Below, piece after piece: positions 21,520 through 24,262 of a stretch of DNA of 24,262 nucleotides. Under the pieces are notes generated by a model. The model was not told where the DNA came from. It searched no databases and worked only from the letters and a program-made list of their open reading frames with translations. The translations under genes were made by a program, and so were the position numbers. Numbering within the stretch: the stretch's first letter is position 1; every line of letters starts with the position of its first letter. The stretch comes from an uncultured Spirochaetaceae bacterium (GTDB taxonomy: Bacteria > Spirochaetota > Spirochaetia > Sphaerochaetales > Sphaerochaetaceae): assembly GCA_946414625.1 (NCBI GenBank), contig CAMKPI010000004.1:1-24262 (forward strand). The letters are read 5' to 3'.

Positions 21520-23253
21520 TCAGATTTTGAAGAACGACGACGGATCAAGAGCGATCCCGTCCTGTTCGATGCGGAAAAACAGGGTGGGCTGGGCAAGAAG
21601 AGTGTTGTCGCTGCTTATCGTGCCGAGGCTGTCCCCTGCCTGTATGCGGTCCCCCACCTTCACGCGGCACCATGTGAGGTAATTATAGTACGTGGTGTAG
21701 CCGTCCTTATGAGAGAGCTTTACAAAATATGTTCCGTTTTCGTTGAAACCGCGGTCCACAACCGATCCAGGAGCGGCTGCAAAAACATCCGCCGTCCCGA
21801 GGCTCTGCAAAAGAACCCCGTCGAGCTCCGTACTTTCGTGCGTGAGCGGATCCGCCGTCCTTGCGGAGAAAGAGGCAAAGACGCCTGCGCCATGAAGCGG
21901 CGAGATGAAGACGCTTCCAGAGGCCGCCTGCATGGCACTAAAGTCTCTGTCAGTCATGTCCGCATACGGAACGAAAAGTTCCTCCCCCTCCACGAGCGCA
22001 TCCGATTCCAGGCCGTTCAAAGCCCTCAGAGTACTCCATCCTATGGAAAGCCCCAGCTTCTGAACGACTGAGAACACGGTATCTCCGCCCTGCACAGTAT
22101 ATGTCCGCCCGTCCATACTGGGAATTCTCAGGACGGTGCCTGCCTCCGGATATACTGTCCTGAGCGCATTCACCTGGATGACGGTCTGGGGTCTCAAAGC
22201 AAAAGATTCTGCTATGGATTTCACCGAATCCCCCGCCTGAACGGTATATTCGGTATATTTTATCTTAGACAAGGGTACAGAGCTGCCGGAAGCGGATGCC
22301 GACACAGAGGCATCTTCAGAAGAGGAAGCCACAGCGGAAGCGAGAGACAGAGCACTGGAAGCGCTACCCCCGACGTCGAGAATCTCGCCGGTCTCGTTCG
22401 CGATCCTCTCGGAAGACGTGGCTGCTTCAGTTGCGGCGGACTTGTCTACGGAGCCTATGCCCCCGCCGGAGGCGTCGGCGTTACCTTCGAATTCCAGAAA
22501 TGCGACGCCTTCCCTTGCGACGGGAAATCCGGAGTCTGCCGAAAAGGCGGCGTCCGTCTGGGCTGCGGAGACAGTTTCCGTTTTCACAGCACTTATGGCG
22601 GCGCTCGCGGTCTCAACTTCCGCAGAACCGAGAGAAACACTTGCGGCACCTAGAGCGGCGCTCGCAGACTCCGCTTCAGCAGAGCCCAGAGCAGCGCTCG
22701 CGGCACCTAGAGCGGCGCTCGCAGACTTCGCTTCAGCAGAGCCGAGAGAGGCACTCGTGACACCAAGAGGGGCGCTCGCAGACTCCGCTTCAGCAGAGGG
22801 AAGAGCAGCGGAGGAAACACCCGCGCCGAGAGAGTCACGGTCTTTTCCCGCACCATCCCGCTGGATGGCGGAAGAATGATTCACCACCCCATCCGTCACA
22901 GCCTGCTGCGGCGCCGCCTGAACTGCTTCCACGGAAGACGCGGCAGAGGAAACGCCCGATGTCAGGCGTGAAATATCGCCGCGCTTACGTCTCGAGACCG
23001 ACGCAATGCTTGCAACAACGGCAATAAGACAAACGAGGAAAGAAGCCAATGTGATTATCACGATTTTCTTTTCGCGCGACAGGGAGGAGAGTCCCCGGGA
23101 GATACTGTCAAAAGCCTTCAAACCTGAATTCTTTGCGCGCGCACCTGCGTCCGCGAGCCTCTCGGCGGCATTCTTAAAAGCCCCGTCCGCTCCGTCCGTT
23201 TTCTTCCCAGAGCCAGAGGCATGGTTGTCCGGATTGTCGTTGGTATAAGCCAT
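21520..23253 (-). CDS. Membrane-anchored LysM protein with degenerate M23 peptidase domain
   Basis: The 577-residue product has a short cytoplasmic N-terminus, one membrane segment (about 64-86) and a long Ala/Ser-rich periplasmic linker with 19-residue repeats. Two LysM domains (YTVQAGDSVKSIAE and YTVQGGDTVFSVVQK) bind peptidoglycan. The C-terminal M23 fold is recognisable (DVFAAAPGSVV, LSHKDGYTTYYNYL, VKVGDRIQAGDSLGTI). The zinc/catalytic residues are missing: the HxxxD site is absent, YxHL is YNYL, and HLHFE reads TLFFRI. Like EnvC/NlpD-type LytM factors it may regulate amidases and not cut peptidoglycan itself; that is inference. Start 23253 is chosen for the AAGGCGGG purine block and the clean N-terminus; the frame is open to 23439. 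It is divergent from a PBP gene. Confidence 0.85.
   Translation of the reverse strand: MAYTNDNPDNHASGSGKKTDGADGAFKNAAERLADAGARAKNSGLKAFDSISRGLSSLSREKKIVIITLASFLVCLIAVVASIASVSRRKRGDISRLTSGVSSAASSVEAVQAAPQQAVTDGVVNHSSAIQRDGAGKDRDSLGAGVSSAALPSAEAESASAPLGVTSASLGSAEAKSASAALGAASAALGSAEAESASAALGAASVSLGSAEVETASAAISAVKTETVSAAQTDAAFSADSGFPVAREGVAFLEFEGNADASGGGIGSVDKSAATEAATSSERIANETGEILDVGGSASSALSLASAVASSSEDASVSASASGSSVPLSKIKYTEYTVQAGDSVKSIAESFALRPQTVIQVNALRTVYPEAGTVLRIPSMDGRTYTVQGGDTVFSVVQKLGLSIGWSTLRALNGLESDALVEGEELFVPYADMTDRDFSAMQAASGSVFISPLHGAGVFASFSARTADPLTHESTELDGVLLQSLGTADVFAAAPGSVVDRGFNENGTYFVKLSHKDGYTTYYNYLTWCRVKVGDRIQAGDSLGTISSDNTLLAQPTLFFRIEQDGIALDPSSFFKI
22601..22828 (-). repeat. 57-bp in-frame tandem repeats within the LysM-M23 linker
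   Basis: The phrase GCGCTCGC recurs at 22601, 22658, 22715 and 22772, an exact 57-bp period. The encoded unit is 19 residues of the type GSAEAESASAALGAASAAL, nearly four copies. The period is a multiple of three, so copy number can vary without breaking the frame. Confidence 0.9.
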
Positions 23254-23439
23254 GTTCCCGCCTTGCGCTGCGCAATAAAACCATTCACGTCTGAACGGAG
23301 GTATTCCGAGAAGAGACCCTCTATACCCCACCGCCGTGTACAATCGTCCGCGAACCGCACAAAAAAATCCATGCTCCGAAACAGAGCCGCCCCGCATAGA
23401 CCATACCCGACTGTAAAGCCTCTGCCGTAAATCTTTCAC

Positions 23440-23468
23440 TGTACACGAACAAAATAAAAGATTATATT
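23440..23468 (+). promoter_or_regulatory. Candidate PBP promoter, apparently leaderless
   Basis: TGTACA (23440-23445, four of six) and TATATT (23463-23468, five of six) are separated by 17 bp. The ATG at 23475 is 6 nt beyond the -10 element. No Shine-Dalgarno is seen between them. Confidence 0.5.
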
Positions 23469-23474
23469 TTGATT

Positions 23475-24262
23475 ATGGCACGAGGGTCGAAAAAAAGCAA
23501 CATTATTCCACACCTGATGCTCCTGGAAGTGGTCATTATCATACTTCTGATTGTCGCTGCAGGACGGCTTTCTATCGGAGGCGGCATCAAGTCAAAAAAA
23601 TACAATAACCCTTCCGTGGCGGAAGACATCGAGGAGGGCTCGATCTACGACACAAAGGGCAGAGCTCTTTCCTCCTCAGTCCCGTCGTATTCCTTATTGC
23701 TTGACACCTCAGCACTCACCGAAAAGAATGCAGAAGCATCTCTTGCGGTTCTGGAAAGCGTTTTTGACCGAGAAGCAGAGAAACTGCTGGACGCATCGGT
23801 TGAATCCAAAACCAACACGCAGGGCACTCGTAATATAATTGCATACAACACAAAAAATTATATATTACTGTCAGACAAAGTTTCTCTTGATGACGTGGCC
23901 CGGCTCCGCGATGAAATTGAACAAAACCGCCTTGCGGATGTCCTTGTGCTGCAAAAAGAATCCCACAGGGAATATCCGTTCTCTCACTACGCAATAGGCA
24001 TTGTGAAAGAAACGGAGACGCTTCTAAAAGACCTGCTGAAGCCGACTCCAGAGCTCGGAGAAAAGATCACATACGGACGCGACGTCTACCTGACACTGGA
24101 CGTGGACATGATCTACACGCTGGAAGCAGCCCTGAAAATGGCTCTGTCAAAAAAGGACGCAAAAGCCGCATACGGGATAATCGTTGAAGCCGGAAGCGGA
24201 AAAATCAGGGCGGCGGCAAGTCTCACAGGCGCAAAGACAGATAGCCCGGCTCAGACCGGAAA
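23475..24262 (+). CDS. Class B penicillin-binding protein (FtsI/PBP2-like), N-terminal part
   Basis: The frame is open from ATG 23475 to the window end, giving 262 residues. A short cytoplasmic start is followed by one membrane segment (about 12-32). Next comes the dimer-domain motif EEGSIYDTKGRALSSSVPSY, then YPFSHYAIGIV. After that VYLTLDVDMIYTLEAAL and AYGIIVEAGSGKIRAAAS are the usual lead-in to the transpeptidase domain, which lies outside the window. The protein is expected to cross-link peptidoglycan in the septum or side wall; which of FtsI or PBP2 cannot be decided from this part. It is divergent from the LysM-M23 gene (221 bp). Confidence 0.85.
   Translation, partial: MARGSKKSNIIPHLMLLEVVIIILLIVAAGRLSIGGGIKSKKYNNPSVAEDIEEGSIYDTKGRALSSSVPSYSLLLDTSALTEKNAEASLAVLESVFDREAEKLLDASVESKTNTQGTRNIIAYNTKNYILLSDKVSLDDVARLRDEIEQNRLADVLVLQKESHREYPFSHYAIGIVKETETLLKDLLKPTPELGEKITYGRDVYLTLDVDMIYTLEAALKMALSKKDAKAAYGIIVEAGSGKIRAAASLTGAKTDSPAQTG

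Noticed and set aside
22296..22760. Arg/Ser-rich plus-strand open frames opposite the LysM-M23 gene
   Set aside because: They are the antisense of the Ala/Ser-rich repeats and have no start signals.

Overview
The window looks like chromosomal DNA from a spirochaete, probably a Treponema/Sphaerochaeta-type, host-associated fermenter. The assignment rests on gene content read by eye: an archaeal/spirochaete-type UMP kinase, a eukaryotic-type hexokinase of the kind known in treponemes, periplasmic proteins whose mature ends begin GGAKE, a large beta-barrel protein ending in phenylalanine, and LysM/M23 envelope proteins. Genus is not resolved.

Layout. 1-1129: right end of an IS3-family element with a frame-disrupted transposase, lying 20 bp beyond a tRNA-Ser(GGA) gene (1150-1234, minus). 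1235-1994: mostly empty, with a tRNA promoter and a pyrH promoter. 1995-5937: pyrH (+), converging on sbcB (exonuclease I, -), which diverges from hexokinase (+). 6297-7716: a DUF554 membrane protein (-) diverging from a MobA/MocA-like nucleotidyltransferase (+). 7721-8135: a non-coding tandem array of alternating ~66 and ~65 bp units. 8281-8904: a TetR-family regulator (+). 8988-14021 (-): an apparent operon ymdB-like, rseC-like, butyrate kinase, metN, metI, metQ with gaps of at most 5 bp or overlaps. 14131-16071 (-): a probable outer-membrane beta-barrel with a strong terminator, a long leader and an extended -10 promoter. 16520-21196 (-): a second tight operon: an XRE-cupin-acyl-CoA synthetase fusion, deoC, a ROK-family regulator, recX. 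21520-23253 (-): a membrane-anchored LysM protein with a degenerate M23 domain, diverging from a class B penicillin-binding protein (+) cut by the window end.

Functional themes. The genes cover nucleotide salvage (pyrH, deoC), sugar entry (hexokinase), acid/CoA metabolism (butyrate kinase, acyl-CoA synthetase), methionine uptake (metNIQ), DNA repair (sbcB, recX) and envelope building (omp, LysM-M23, PBP). No phage, CRISPR or obvious defence system is present.

The most interesting signals are: (1) four genes without a Shine-Dalgarno (sbcB, PBP, ymdB-like, DUF554) have a -10-like hexamer ending 5-7 nt before the ATG, which suggests leaderless mRNAs in a genome whose other genes carry clear ribosome sites; (2) a YmdB-family protein in which most metal ligands and the proton donor are replaced; (3) an M23 domain with its zinc/catalytic residues replaced, divergent from a PBP; (4) the alternating A/B repeat array; (5) the regulator-enzyme fusion heading the deoC-ROK-recX operon. 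All functional statements are from reading motifs; no database search was possible.
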